Source: Hyphomicrobiales bacterium (GTDB lineage: Bacteria > Pseudomonadota > Alphaproteobacteria > Rhizobiales > Xanthobacteraceae). Taken from it: DNA of 63,862 nucleotides. A model generated the notes under the pieces. The model searched no databases and had not been told where the DNA came from. It saw nothing but the letters and a program-made list of their open reading frames with translations. The position numbers were made by a program, and so were the translations under genes. Of the stretch, positions 10,500-20,979 are shown piece after piece. Position 1 is the stretch's first letter. The number at the start of each line of letters is the position of its first letter. The DNA lies in the NCBI GenBank assembly GCA_003169835.1, contig PNAI01000044.1, forward strand, positions 95,432 through 159,293, in the 5' to 3' direction.

Positions 10500-12017
10500 T
10501 CACTGCCCGCGTTTGCCGGCGCTGGCGAAGCGGCGCGCTTCCTCGGCGGCGCGGAACAGGGCGGTCGCCTTGTTGATGCATTCGGTCTGTTCCGAAGCGG
10601 GATTGGAATCGGCCACGATCCCGGCGCCGGCTTGCACGTACATCTTGCCGTCCTTAACAAGCGCGGTGCGCAACACGATGCAACTGTCCATTTCACCCGC
10701 AGCGGAGAAATAGCCGACGCAGCCGGCGTAGAGTCCGCGCTTTTCCTTCTCCAGCTCGTCGATGATCTCCATCGCGCGCACTTTCGGTGCGCCGGAAACG
10801 GTACCGGCGGGAAAGCCCGCGGCCATCGCATCGATCGCATCGCGATTTTGCGCGAGCTCGCCCTCGACATTGGAGACGATGTGCATCACGTGGCTGTAGC
10901 GCTCGACGAAAAACTGGTCGGTCACCGACACGGTTCCGATTTTCACGACACGCCCCACGTCATTTCGTCCGAGATCGAGCAGCATCAGATGTTCGGCGCG
11001 CTCTTTGGGGTCGGCGAGAAGCTCTGCCTCCAGCGCCTTGTCCTCGTGCGGCGTCGGCCCGCGCGGGCGCGTGCCGGCGATGGGGCGGATCGTCACAACG
11101 CCGTTCTTGAGTTTGACGAGGATTTCCGGACTCGAACCCGCGACGGCAAAATCGCCGTAGTCGAGGAAATAGAGATAAGGCGAGGGATTGACGCGGCGGA
11201 GCGCGCGATAGAGCGCAAACGGCGGCAGCTTGAAAGGCGCTTCGAAGCGTTGCGAGAGCACCACCTGGAAAATATCGCCGGCGAGGATGTACTTCTTAGC
11301 CTTGAGCACCATGGCCTGGTATTCCGCCGGTGTCGTGTTCGATGTCGAAGCCACGGCTAAGGGGCCAGCATCAAATGCGGTCGCTGATTTGTCGAGCGGG
11401 CGGTCGAGTGCATCGACCACTGCGGAGAGCCGCTCGGTGGCGCGCGCGAGCGCCGCACTCGCCGTCAGACCGGGTTCGGGCCGAACGGGTGTGACCACCG
11501 TAATCGAGTCCTTGACCGCGTCGAAGACGACGACAAGCGTGGGCCGCATCAGCACGGCATCGGGAATGCCGATCGGGTCGGGATTGGGCGCGGGCAATTC
11601 TTCCATCAGCCGCACCATGTCGTAGCCGAGGTAACCGAAAACGCCGGCAGCCATGGGCGGCAGACCATCGGGCAATGTGATGCGGCTCTCGGTAATGAGC
11701 GCGCGGAGAGCGACGAGTGGTGGCTCCTTGCTGCGCGCGAACGTGCCGGATTTGCTCTGCGCCGAGCGGTTGATCTCGGCGTGGCCTGCGTTGGAGCGCC
11801 AGATCAGGTCCGGCTTGAGCCCGATCACGGAATAGCGGCCACGGACCGCGCCGCCCTCAACCGACTCGAGCAGGAAACTCATCGGTTGCCCGCCCGCGAT
11901 CTTGAGAAAGGCCGACACCGGCGTCTCGAGATCGGAGACCAATGTGGTCCAGACCACTTGCGCCTCGCCGCGGGCATAACGTTCGGCGAAGGCGTCGCCC
12001 GACGGCTCGATTTGCAT
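10500..12017 (-). CDS. trpE: anthranilate synthase component I
   Basis: Turns chorismate into anthranilate with ammonia from TrpG. The 505-residue protein has the N-terminal AS-I domain (feedback region with SFLLESVEGGAVRGRYSVIG near residue 50) and the C-terminal chorismate-binding domain: PIAGTRPRG near 315, ERAEHLMLLDLGRNDVGRV near 345, and TVSGAPKVRAMEIIDELE near 410. It begins six bases after the ppiD-like gene, leaving no room for a classical leader-peptide attenuator between them. PabB is the alternative, but adjacency to trpGDC makes TrpE much more likely. Confidence 0.94.
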   Translation of the reverse strand: MQIEPSGDAFAERYARGEAQVVWTTLVSDLETPVSAFLKIAGGQPMSFLLESVEGGAVRGRYSVIGLKPDLIWRSNAGHAEINRSAQSKSGTFARSKEPPLVALRALITESRITLPDGLPPMAAGVFGYLGYDMVRLMEELPAPNPDPIGIPDAVLMRPTLVVVFDAVKDSITVVTPVRPEPGLTASAALARATERLSAVVDALDRPLDKSATAFDAGPLAVASTSNTTPAEYQAMVLKAKKYILAGDIFQVVLSQRFEAPFKLPPFALYRALRRVNPSPYLYFLDYGDFAVAGSSPEILVKLKNGVVTIRPIAGTRPRGPTPHEDKALEAELLADPKERAEHLMLLDLGRNDVGRVVKIGTVSVTDQFFVERYSHVMHIVSNVEGELAQNRDAIDAMAAGFPAGTVSGAPKVRAMEIIDELEKEKRGLYAGCVGYFSAAGEMDSCIVLRTALVKDGKMYVQAGAGIVADSNPASEQTECINKATALFRAAEEARRFASAGKRGQ

Positions 12018-12023
12018 GGCTAT

Positions 12024-13934
12024 TCAATTCGGACTGGCGCCGCCGGTGACCTGGTTGAGCGCGTTTTGATTGATGGTAATGCCGACGTCTGTTTGCAGGC
12101 GCGCCATGTATTGCGCCAACAGATCTTCAGCGAGCGAGCGTTGCAGAACTTCCATGACTTTTTTCGTCTCCGGCGAGGCCGAATCGAATGGCGGTACGAC
12201 GATGTCGGTGACACGGAACACGACGCGGTCGGTTGCAGTTTCACCGTCGGCAATACTGGCGCCGCCCTTGGGCACGCGGAATATTTCGTTCAAGGTGCGA
12301 AGCGAGAAACCAGACATTGCATTGCCGCGCTTGAGTGCAGTTGCGGTCTGGACCTTAAGTTTGTTCGCGCTCGCAATGTCGGTGAGCGGCGTGCCCAATT
12401 TGAGCTTGTCGAGCAACTCCGCCGTCTTAGTTGCGAGCCGAGCGGCAGTCTCGTCGTCGCGCCAGCGCTTTTCGACTTGAGGTTTGATCTCGTCGAGGGG
12501 GCGGTCGCGGGACGGCGTAATGCTCACGACTTCGTACCAGGCATAGCCGCCGCCTTGCACGGGAAGCGCTTCGTTTTCGGCCCCAACGTCGGAGGCGAAC
12601 GCGGAGGCGATCACATCTACGCCTTCAGGCAAAGTGGTGAGCTTGTTGCCTTCGGGGTCGCGGCCAGAGCGATCGACGGCCTCGATGGTGCGAAGTTTGA
12701 GGGTAAGTTTTTCCGCAGCCTGAGTGAGCGACTTACCGTCGAGACGCTCGTCCTCGACCTTGTCGCGCATGGCCTGCATTTCACGCGTGGCGCGGTCGAG
12801 CGAAAGCTCGCGCTTGAGCTCGGCGGAGACTTTCTCGAGGGGTTGCGTTTGGCCGGGTTCGATCTTGGGCACATTGAGTAGCACCGTGCCGAAGCGCCCC
12901 TCGACAGGTTCGCTCACGGTGCCAGGCTTGAGCGCGAATGCTGCGTCGGCGGTGGCGCGATCAATAATGCCTGTCTTGGCAACCATGCCGAGGTCGGTGA
13001 ACCTATCCTTGATTCCGGGTTCAGCCGCGAGAGCTTCGAACGAAAGCCCTTTGGCCAGTCGATCGGCGGCCGCGCGTGCGTCGTCTGGGTTCGGGAATAT
13101 GATCTGCTGAACTTGGCGGCGCTCGGGGGTGACATAGCGCGACTGACGTTCCTCGTAGGCGCGCTTGATGTCGGCATCCGACACTTCAATTTTCGCCATG
13201 AGCTCGGCAGGCGTGAGCGCGAGCACGACGAGCTTGCGAAACTCAGGGGCGCGAAACAGCACCTTGTGATCGTCATAATATTTGGCGAGGACGTCGGAGG
13301 CAGGCGGCGGTATTTCTCCGGCATAAGATTGGTTGAGCAAGACGTATTCGATCGAACGCAGCTCATTCTGATAGCGGTTGACAGCCTCCGCCAATGCCTT
13401 CGGCGGCGCCGCCTCGCCGCTAACGGCGCCGACGAGCTGTTGGCGTAGCACCAAGCGGCGCTGCTCGGCCATGAAGCGCGGCTCGGTAAATCCATTCTGG
13501 CGGATGAGTTGCAGAAAACGGTTATGGTCGAACTGGCCGTTGAATCCGCGGAAGCTCGGGTCCTCGGTGATGCGCTTTGCAATTTCGGCTTCAGGCACAC
13601 CAAGATTGAGGTCGCGCGCGCGTTCATCGAGAGCCGTTTCCGCCACCAGCTGGCCCAGGATCTGGCGATCAAAGCCAAGCGCGCGGGCCAGTTCGGGGGT
13701 AATCGGTCGGCCGCCGCGGCGGCCACTCTCCTGCAATCGGTCGGAATAGATTTGACGGAACTGCTCAACGCCGATTTCGGTGCGTCCAACCTTGGCAAGG
13801 GTCGACTGGCCGTATCCCCGGAACATGTCACCGATGCCCCAGATGCCAAAACTAATGGCGATCAGGCCAAGAATGACCCCCATGACGGCCCGGCCGAGCC
13901 AATTGGCGGAAGCTCTGTGTATGCCTCTCAACAT
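12024..13934 (-). CDS. ppiD: membrane-anchored peptidylprolyl isomerase, PpiD/SurA type
   Basis: A periplasmic folding factor held in the inner membrane. The 636-residue product has one N-terminal membrane segment at about residues 14-36 (GRAVMGVILGLIAISFGIWG), then a SurA_N-like helical region with YSDRLQESGRR, then a parvulin-like domain around ERRQVQQIIFPNPDDARAAA and a second divergent region. Length and design match PpiD. It is the first gene of the leftward series ending in trpE-moeA, a known rhizobial neighbourhood. The name rests on architecture; isomerase activity varies in this family. Confidence 0.85.
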   Translation of the reverse strand: MLRGIHRASANWLGRAVMGVILGLIAISFGIWGIGDMFRGYGQSTLAKVGRTEIGVEQFRQIYSDRLQESGRRGGRPITPELARALGFDRQILGQLVAETALDERARDLNLGVPEAEIAKRITEDPSFRGFNGQFDHNRFLQLIRQNGFTEPRFMAEQRRLVLRQQLVGAVSGEAAPPKALAEAVNRYQNELRSIEYVLLNQSYAGEIPPPASDVLAKYYDDHKVLFRAPEFRKLVVLALTPAELMAKIEVSDADIKRAYEERQSRYVTPERRQVQQIIFPNPDDARAAADRLAKGLSFEALAAEPGIKDRFTDLGMVAKTGIIDRATADAAFALKPGTVSEPVEGRFGTVLLNVPKIEPGQTQPLEKVSAELKRELSLDRATREMQAMRDKVEDERLDGKSLTQAAEKLTLKLRTIEAVDRSGRDPEGNKLTTLPEGVDVIASAFASDVGAENEALPVQGGGYAWYEVVSITPSRDRPLDEIKPQVEKRWRDDETAARLATKTAELLDKLKLGTPLTDIASANKLKVQTATALKRGNAMSGFSLRTLNEIFRVPKGGASIADGETATDRVVFRVTDIVVPPFDSASPETKKVMEVLQRSLAEDLLAQYMARLQTDVGITINQNALNQVTGGASPN

Positions 13935-14029
13935 GATTCAAACCCCTACCGGGTTGCAGGAATATGGTCAAACCGGCCTGCGGCATGTAGTTACGCCTTA
14001 GGCTAGCTGCACGCCTAAAGAGGGGCCCT

Positions 14030-14788
14030 ATGGTCGTTATGTCGCGCCGGCCGCTGATCGCGGGCAACTGGAAAATGAACGGGTTCCATCGGTCAGTAGC
14101 CGAGCTGGAGAAGATCATCGCCAATTCGGCCGATGTCGCCGCGAAGGCTGACCTCCTTATATGCCCGCCAGTGACCCTGGTGCTTACTTTCGCGGCGGCG
14201 GCACTGGGCTCCAACGTGGCCATCGGCGGGCAGGATTGCCACACGGAACCTACTGGCGCGTTTACGGGGGATATTTCGGCCGAGATGCTGGCCGACGCGG
14301 GCGCCACCGCGGTCATCGCCGGGCACTCGGAACGGCGAACCTTGCATCACGAGACCGATGCCCAGGTGCGTGCCAAGGTGCTCGCGGCTTGGCGGGCCAA
14401 GCTTGTAGCGATTGCGTGCATCGGGGAGACTCGGGGCGAGCGCGAAGCCAAACGCACGCTTGATGTGATCGGACGCCAACTCGACGGATCGTTGCCGGAC
14501 GGTGCCACAACCGCAAATCTGGTGGTGGCCTATGAGCCGGTCTGGGCAATCGGGACCGGGCTTACTCCAACGGCCGCCGATGTTGCGGAGGTACATCGTT
14601 TTATCCGCGAGAGGCTGGCCGTGCGTTGCGGCAATGCAGCAGAAACAATTCGCATCCTCTACGGCGGTTCGGTGAAGCCTTCGAATGCCAAGGAACTCAT
14701 GGGGGTTGCCAACGTCGATGGCGCGCTGATCGGTGGAGCGAGTCTCAAAGCCGACGAGTTTCTGGGGATCGCAAACGTCTACCGGTAA
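14030..14788 (+). CDS. tpiA: triosephosphate isomerase
   Basis: Interconverts dihydroxyacetone phosphate and glyceraldehyde-3-phosphate. The 252-residue TIM barrel has the active-site Lys in GNWKMNG, the His in [14 protein letters not shown], the catalytic Glu in [15 protein letters not shown], and the phosphate-binding [15 protein letters not shown] and GALIGGASL. Two starts are possible, ATG at 14030 or at 14039 ([12 protein letters not shown]); the second matches family length slightly better. It diverges from the ppiD-like gene. In related genomes tpiA is normally followed by secG, but here three oxidoreductase genes lie between. Confidence 0.96.
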   Translation: MVVMSRRPLIAGNWKMNGFHRSVAELEKIIANSADVAAKADLLICPPVTLVLTFAAAALGSNVAIGGQDCHTEPTGAFTGDISAEMLADAGATAVIAGHSERRTLHHETDAQVRAKVLAAWRAKLVAIACIGETRGEREAKRTLDVIGRQLDGSLPDGATTANLVVAYEPVWAIGTGLTPTAADVAEVHRFIRERLAVRCGNAAETIRILYGGSVKPSNAKELMGVANVDGALIGGASLKADEFLGIANVYR

Positions 14789-14906
14789 TCGGCGGCGCTT
14801 GTGTGCGGTTGGCGCGTTGCCTTCATTAATTGTGTTTGGCTACTCCCGCATTGATTAGAAGCGCGGTATGCTCGCCTGAAAAGACAATGCATTGGGGAGT
14901 TGCGCC

Positions 14907-15623
14907 ATGGGCAACGACGATAATCCGATCCCGCGTCGAGGTTTTCTGGTCGGCGCCGGCACTGCAGTTGCGGCAAGCCTCACGTCTTTGTCCGCCGAGG
15001 CCCAAACCAGCACTGCTACGGCGACTCCACCTGCTGTCGCGACGGCGGCGGAGGGAACGCTTACTCTGACTTCAGCCGAGCAAGCCTTTTTCGCCGCCGC
15101 GGTCGACACGATCATTCCCGCCGATGAACTCACACCGTCAGGTAGCGACTGTGGAGTGGTGGTGTTCATCGACCGGCAGCTTGCGGGCGCGTACGGCAGC
15201 GGCGCGAAATTGTATCGCAGCGGGCCGTTCCATAAGGGCAAGCCCGAGCAGGGTTATCAGCTTCCGCTCACGCCGCGCGAATTTTTCGCCGCCGGGATCG
15301 TTGCGACCAACGCGTGGTCGCGCACGGCCCGCGGCAAGGATTTCGATCGACTGGCACCGAAGGAACGCGAAGCGGCGCTCAAGGAACTTGAGAGCGGGAA
15401 GGTTGAGCTGTCCGATTTCAACGGCAAGCAGTTTTTCGAGGCGCTGCTTGAGATCACCATGGAAGGCTTCTTCGCCGATCCGATTTACGGCGGCAATCGC
15501 AACAAGGCCGGCTGGCGAATGGTCGGCTATCCGGGATTGCCGGCGGTCTACACCAATCTGATCGATGAGTATCGCAACAAGCGCTACAGCGTCGAGCCGC
15601 AGTCCATCGCGGACTTCAGTTGA
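14907..15623 (+). CDS. gluconate 2-dehydrogenase subunit 3 family protein (Tat-exported)
   Basis: A 238-residue small subunit of a membrane-bound FAD dehydrogenase. The N-terminus has a twin-arginine signal, IPRRGFLVGAGTAVAASL, ending near AEAQ, so the complex is likely exported folded to the periplasm. The body contains TLTSAEQAFFAAAVDTIIPADE and YGGNRNKAGWRMVGYPG, both typical of the family. The ATG at 14907 is chosen because GGGGAG lies eight bases before it and it places the RR pair correctly; a TTG 15 bases earlier is less likely. It is followed at 12 bases by the GMC flavoprotein, with which it should form a complex. Confidence 0.88.
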   Translation: MGNDDNPIPRRGFLVGAGTAVAASLTSLSAEAQTSTATATPPAVATAAEGTLTLTSAEQAFFAAAVDTIIPADELTPSGSDCGVVVFIDRQLAGAYGSGAKLYRSGPFHKGKPEQGYQLPLTPREFFAAGIVATNAWSRTARGKDFDRLAPKEREAALKELESGKVELSDFNGKQFFEALLEITMEGFFADPIYGGNRNKAGWRMVGYPGLPAVYTNLIDEYRNKRYSVEPQSIADFS

Positions 15624-15635
15624 GGAGATGCAGCT

Positions 15636-17411
15636 ATGGCAATCCGGCTGAAGGAAGTCGATGCGGTGATGGTCGGCATGGGCTGGACCGGAAGCATCAT
15701 GGCGCGCGAATTGACCAAGGCGGGAATGACCGTCATCGGTCTTGAGCGCGGCGAGGACCTCACACCGCGCGAGCATTTCGCGCTGCCCAATATTCGCGAC
15801 GAACTCAAATACACCTATCGGAAAGAATTGGTACAGGACCCTGCGCTCGAAACACTGACCTTCCGGCATCGCCCCTCGGAGATGGCGTTGCCGATGCGCC
15901 GTATGGGCTCGTTCCTGCCGGGCAATGCCGTCGGTGGCGCCGCCAATCACTGGGGCGGACTGCATTGGCGCTATTTGCCGAGCGATCATTTGTGCCGAAG
16001 TCACATCGTCAACCGCTACGGCCCGAAGGCGATCCCGACGGACATGACGATCCGCGACTGGGCGATGACCTATGAGGAGCTGGAGCCCTATTACGACAGG
16101 TTCGACAAGTTGTGCGGCGTGTCGGGCAAGGCCGGCAATCTGCGCGGCCAAAAAGTTTCTGGTGGCAACGTTTTCGAGGGGGCGCGCAGTAGCGAATATC
16201 CCAATCCACCGCTGAAGATGACCGAGTCCGCGTTGATGTTCGAGAAGGCGGCGAAGGAACTCGGCTACAATCCGTTTCCGCAGCCCATCAGCAATTCAAG
16301 CCGGCCCTACACCAATATCGAAGGTCTCACGCTTGGCGGGTGCCAGTACTGCGGACATTGCGACAAGAGCGGCTGCGAAGCCAATGCGAAGGCCGGACCG
16401 CACGTTTGCATTCTGCCGCTGCTGCGCGCGGAGCCGAAATTCACATTGCGCGCGCGTTCGTGGGTGAGCCGGCTGGTCTACGACAAACGCGGCAAGAAGG
16501 TCACCGGCGTCATCTACACCGATACGCGGACCGGCGAGGAATACGAGCAGCCTGCGGGCATTGTCGTGCTATCGGCGTATGTGTTCGGAAACATCTCGCT
16601 TCTCTTTCATTCGAAGATCGGCGTGCCGTATGACCCCATGACGCAAAAGGGCACGGTGGGCCGCAACTATTGCTACCAGCTTTCGCGCATGGGCGTGACC
16701 ATGTTCTTCGAGAACAAGGAGTTCAATCCGTTCATGGGCGCGCCGGGCGCATCGATGGCGCTCGACGACTTTGACGGCGACAATTTCGATCACGGCGGGC
16801 TCGGCTTCCTTGGTGGATCGCGCTTTGCCTGCGGTCACGCCGACGGGCGGCCGATTGGCTATCGGCCGGTCCCGCCCGGCACTCCGCGCTGGGGTGCGGC
16901 GTGGAAGAAGGCGACCGCGAAAAATTACCACCATGCGGCCAGCATCGCGGTCTCGGGTTCCAACTACGCTAACCGCTACAATTATCTCGATCTCGATCCG
17001 ACCTACCGAGATCAACTCGGGCGGCCGCTGCTGCGGCTGACCTATAATTTTGTCGAGAACGACTACAAGGTGATGGAATATACGGTCAATGCCGCCGCCA
17101 AGATCGCGCGCGCCATGAATCCGACCATCATGGGGCCGGCGCGAATACGCCGCGGCGACTACGACATCGTGCCGTATCAATCGACGCACAACACCGGCGG
17201 CACCGTCATGGGGCACGATCCCAAGACCAGTGTCGTGAACCGCTATCTGCAATCGTGGGACGCCCACAACCTTTTCATCATGGGCGCTTCGACCTTCCCG
17301 CAGCAGCCAGCCTACAATCCGACCGGGCCGGTGGGGGCGCTGGCCTATTGGTCGGCCGAGGCGATCATCAACAAATATCGCAAGAGCCCGGGTCCGCTCG
17401 TGCATGCGTGA
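15636..17411 (+). CDS. GMC-family FAD dehydrogenase, gluconate 2-dehydrogenase large-subunit type
   Basis: The catalytic flavoprotein of the set. The 591-residue length is close to the gluconate 2-dehydrogenase flavoprotein. The N-terminal dinucleotide fold is VMVGMGWTGSIMARELTKAG near residues 8-28; NAVGGAANHWGG follows; a cysteine-rich segment GGCQYCGHCDKSGCEANAKA lies near 236-255; the C-terminal active-site region has STHNTGGTVMG and YNPTGPVGALAYW. The real substrate (gluconate, a keto-acid, a sugar or another alcohol) cannot be told. There is no signal peptide of its own, fitting co-export with the Tat-tagged small subunit. Confidence 0.88.
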   Translation: MAIRLKEVDAVMVGMGWTGSIMARELTKAGMTVIGLERGEDLTPREHFALPNIRDELKYTYRKELVQDPALETLTFRHRPSEMALPMRRMGSFLPGNAVGGAANHWGGLHWRYLPSDHLCRSHIVNRYGPKAIPTDMTIRDWAMTYEELEPYYDRFDKLCGVSGKAGNLRGQKVSGGNVFEGARSSEYPNPPLKMTESALMFEKAAKELGYNPFPQPISNSSRPYTNIEGLTLGGCQYCGHCDKSGCEANAKAGPHVCILPLLRAEPKFTLRARSWVSRLVYDKRGKKVTGVIYTDTRTGEEYEQPAGIVVLSAYVFGNISLLFHSKIGVPYDPMTQKGTVGRNYCYQLSRMGVTMFFENKEFNPFMGAPGASMALDDFDGDNFDHGGLGFLGGSRFACGHADGRPIGYRPVPPGTPRWGAAWKKATAKNYHHAASIAVSGSNYANRYNYLDLDPTYRDQLGRPLLRLTYNFVENDYKVMEYTVNAAAKIARAMNPTIMGPARIRRGDYDIVPYQSTHNTGGTVMGHDPKTSVVNRYLQSWDAHNLFIMGASTFPQQPAYNPTGPVGALAYWSAEAIINKYRKSPGPLVHA

Positions 17412-17429
17412 TTTTGAGCGAGGCTAGAC

Positions 17430-17792
17430 ATGCACCTTATTAGATCGAGTTTGTTGTTTTGGGCGGTCCTGCTTGCAGCGGCGCCCGCGGTTGGTGCCGA
17501 CGCCGATCATGGCAAGGCGCTGTTTCAGGCTTGTGTCGCGTGTCACACGGAAAAGCCGGACGCCATGGGCCCGAGTCTGAAAGGCGTGTTCGGTCGGAAG
17601 ACCGCGGCGCTGGAAGATTTCCGTTATTCGAATGCGATGAAGCGAGCGAATTTGGTTTGGGATGAGGCTAGCCTGCGCAGCTATCTCGTCGACCCCCAGG
17701 TGCTCGTAAAGGGCAATCGCATGCCGTTTAGCGGGCTGCGCGATCCCAAAGACGTCGACGACGTTCTGGCTTATCTGGAGACATTCAAGTGA
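17430..17792 (+). CDS. secreted monohaem cytochrome c
   Basis: A 120-residue class I cytochrome c. A signal peptide ends near VGADADHG. One haem site is CVACH at residues 35-39, and a methionine ligand is likely in KGNRMPFSG. It lies 18 bases after the GMC flavoprotein and probably accepts its electrons. Known gluconate dehydrogenases use a triheme cytochrome, so this single-haem partner is a simpler variant, comparable to cytochrome c2 in size. Confidence 0.9.
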   Translation: MHLIRSSLLFWAVLLAAAPAVGADADHGKALFQACVACHTEKPDAMGPSLKGVFGRKTAALEDFRYSNAMKRANLVWDEASLRSYLVDPQVLVKGNRMPFSGLRDPKDVDDVLAYLETFK

Positions 17793-17950
17793 TCGTCTTT
17801 GGCTGATCGCCCTGGATTCCCTGGAGTTTGCCGTTTTTGGGCATGCGGGTAGCAATGCCGCGGGGGATCGTGTAGAGACGCCCCCGACTTCCTATATGAG
17901 GCGTGACCGTCCGGGCCGAGCCGCCCGCCGGGAATTTGTTGGACCCGTTC

Positions 17951-18322
17951 ATGCAGACCGTCATCATCGTTATCCACCTCATGATTGTGCTGGCCATGAT
18001 TGGTCTGGTGCTGCTGCAGCGGTCGGAGGGCGGGGGTCTGGGTATGGGCGGCGGGGCCGGATTCATGTCGAGTCGCGGGACCGCCAACGTATTGAGCCGT
18101 GCGACGGCGATCCTGGCCGGGCTTTTTTTTGCCACCAGCCTGATCCTGTCGATCCTGGCTGGGTTTGAACGCAAGCCAACGTCGATCCTCAACACCACCT
18201 CTGGCGGTGCTTCTTCGCCGCTTAGCTTGCCGATCACGGGAGCGCCCCCTGCTGCTGGGGGCGAACAACCGCCAGCCGGGCCACAAGCTCCGGCGGCGCC
18301 GCAGGTGCCGCGCTCGCAGTGA
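17951..18322 (+). CDS. secG: protein translocase subunit SecG
   Basis: Inner-membrane partner of SecYE. The 123-residue product starts MQTVIIVIHLMIVLAMIGLVL (first membrane helix), then the conserved loop LLQRSEGGGLGMGGGAGFMSSRGTANVLSRAT, then the second helix LAGLFFATSLILSILAG. A proline- and alanine-rich tail follows, common in alphaproteobacteria. The ATG at 17951 is preferred over the upstream GTG-type starts because it begins just before helix one. A terminator hairpin follows the gene. Confidence 0.95.
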   Translation: MQTVIIVIHLMIVLAMIGLVLLQRSEGGGLGMGGGAGFMSSRGTANVLSRATAILAGLFFATSLILSILAGFERKPTSILNTTSGGASSPLSLPITGAPPAAGGEQPPAGPQAPAAPQVPRSQ

Positions 18323-18331
18323 TGTCAAAAA

Positions 18332-18354
18332 GGGGGCCGGGTGACCGGCCCTTT
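18332..18354 (+). terminator. rho-independent terminator after secG
   Basis: The stem GGGCCGG-GTGA-CCGGCCC has seven G:C pairs with a four-base loop and is followed by CTTTCG. It begins about ten bases after the secG stop. It separates secG from pyrG, which then has about 180 bases of upstream region for its own promoter. Confidence 0.75.
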
Positions 18355-18526
18355 CGCTTTGTGGAGTTAGGCTTTGCGGAGTTATGCAGATTAAGAATGG
18401 CCAGGTGAGAATGCACATAAAGGTAAAATCCTAAATGTTTGCAGAGGTTCACCAAATCGTCGTTATTCCGGGAACGCATGGCGCCTTGCCCAAGTTGTTC
18501 TCGGCGAATCGTCGGCACCGGGATAA

Positions 18527-20167
<1,641 letters not shown>

Positions 20168-20184
20168 TTCGGCAGATTCCGCCG

Positions 20185-20601
20185 TTAAGTCGCCTTCGAA
20201 AACAGTTCAATCAGATATTCGAATAGCTTATTTTTCTTGTGGTGTTGATACATGCGGGGCATTCCCTCGATGAGGCGCGCGCATTCGCCGGCCAAGTTGC
20301 GACGTGGTCCCTCGGTGCGCACGCGTTCATTTTCCATGAAACGAGCCGCGGTCACGACCGCGAAAAACTCCTTAGATGCTTCGACGAGCTCAATTGCTTG
20401 CAATTGCTCTTTTCTGATGTTTGTCAAAAGAGCGTCGAGCCGCGCTAATGATTCCGGGCTAGCGGCCGCGCAAACATCTCTGGGATAGACGTAGAAGTGA
20501 TAGTACCCTTCGACTTGACGCATTCGTTGATCCTTGATGGATTCCTGCGCCAAGGTATTCGCGGCATTCACGCACAAAAGCAGAAGAACAAAAAAACGCA
20601 T
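20185..20601 (-). CDS. small secreted protein of unknown function
   Basis: A 138-residue product with a convincing signal peptide, MRFFVLLLLCVNAANTLAQE. The mature part is helical, with YYHFYVYPRDVCAAASPESLARLDALL, and cysteines near residues 44 and 107 that could pair. I do not recognise the family. It converges with pyrG, leaving 17 bases between stops. No membrane segment apart from the signal and no repeat is seen. It may act in the periplasm, but nothing points to a role. Confidence 0.7.
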   Translation of the reverse strand: MRFFVLLLLCVNAANTLAQESIKDQRMRQVEGYYHFYVYPRDVCAAASPESLARLDALLTNIRKEQLQAIELVEASKEFFAVVTAARFMENERVRTEGPRRNLAGECARLIEGMPRMYQHHKKNKLFEYLIELFSKAT

Positions 20602-20622
20602 CGCTAAATACCCTCATCAAAA

Positions 20623-20915
20623 TCAGGGCGAGGACAGCTCTTTGAGCCAATTTAGCACAAGCTCCTGCGATACCGCGGGCGTGCCGATGTGATCGGAATT
20701 CACCGTGACGTAACGATTGAGCGGATGCTTCTGTACGCGGTCGATATATATCCTCGCCCCCGCTGCGTCGGATCGTTGGCCGCGGCGATATAGAGCAGTG
20801 CCGCGAACAGTCCCGGTCCTGCGCGCATGTCGATCGTCTCCAGTCCGTGCCGCCCGCAATATCGACCGATTATGGCAGTTCGCCCGGTCAGGTCGAGTAT
20901 GGTTGAGGACCGATC
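20623..20915 (-). pseudogene. frameshifted 3' remnant of an unrecognised (hydrolase-like) protein
   Basis: On the minus strand one frame reads [18 protein letters not shown] then [20 protein letters not shown] and NDPTQ, and a second frame continues RIYIDRVQKHPLNRYVTVNS then DHIGTPAVSQELVLNWLKEL to a TGA at 20623. The switch happens at a run of five C at 20757-20761, so a single-base slip joins the two. The ending with a His in a NSDHIGTPAVS context resembles the tail of alpha/beta hydrolases, but I cannot name it. The upstream part is missing, since kdsA begins close by. The frame that continues over kdsA is only antisense. Confidence 0.45.
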
Positions 20916-20979
20916 GGAATTGGGCGGCAGTGGTCCTGTTGACCTCATGATGGCGGCAACGCATGGTTCGGGCGCGAGC

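Noticed and set aside
12018..12030. trp leader peptide or attenuator before trpE
   Set aside because: trpE begins six bases after the ppiD-like gene, leaving no space for a leader with Trp codons.
11781..12881. Plus-strand frame of 366 codons
   Set aside because: Antisense to trpE and the ppiD-like gene, with no recognisable motif.
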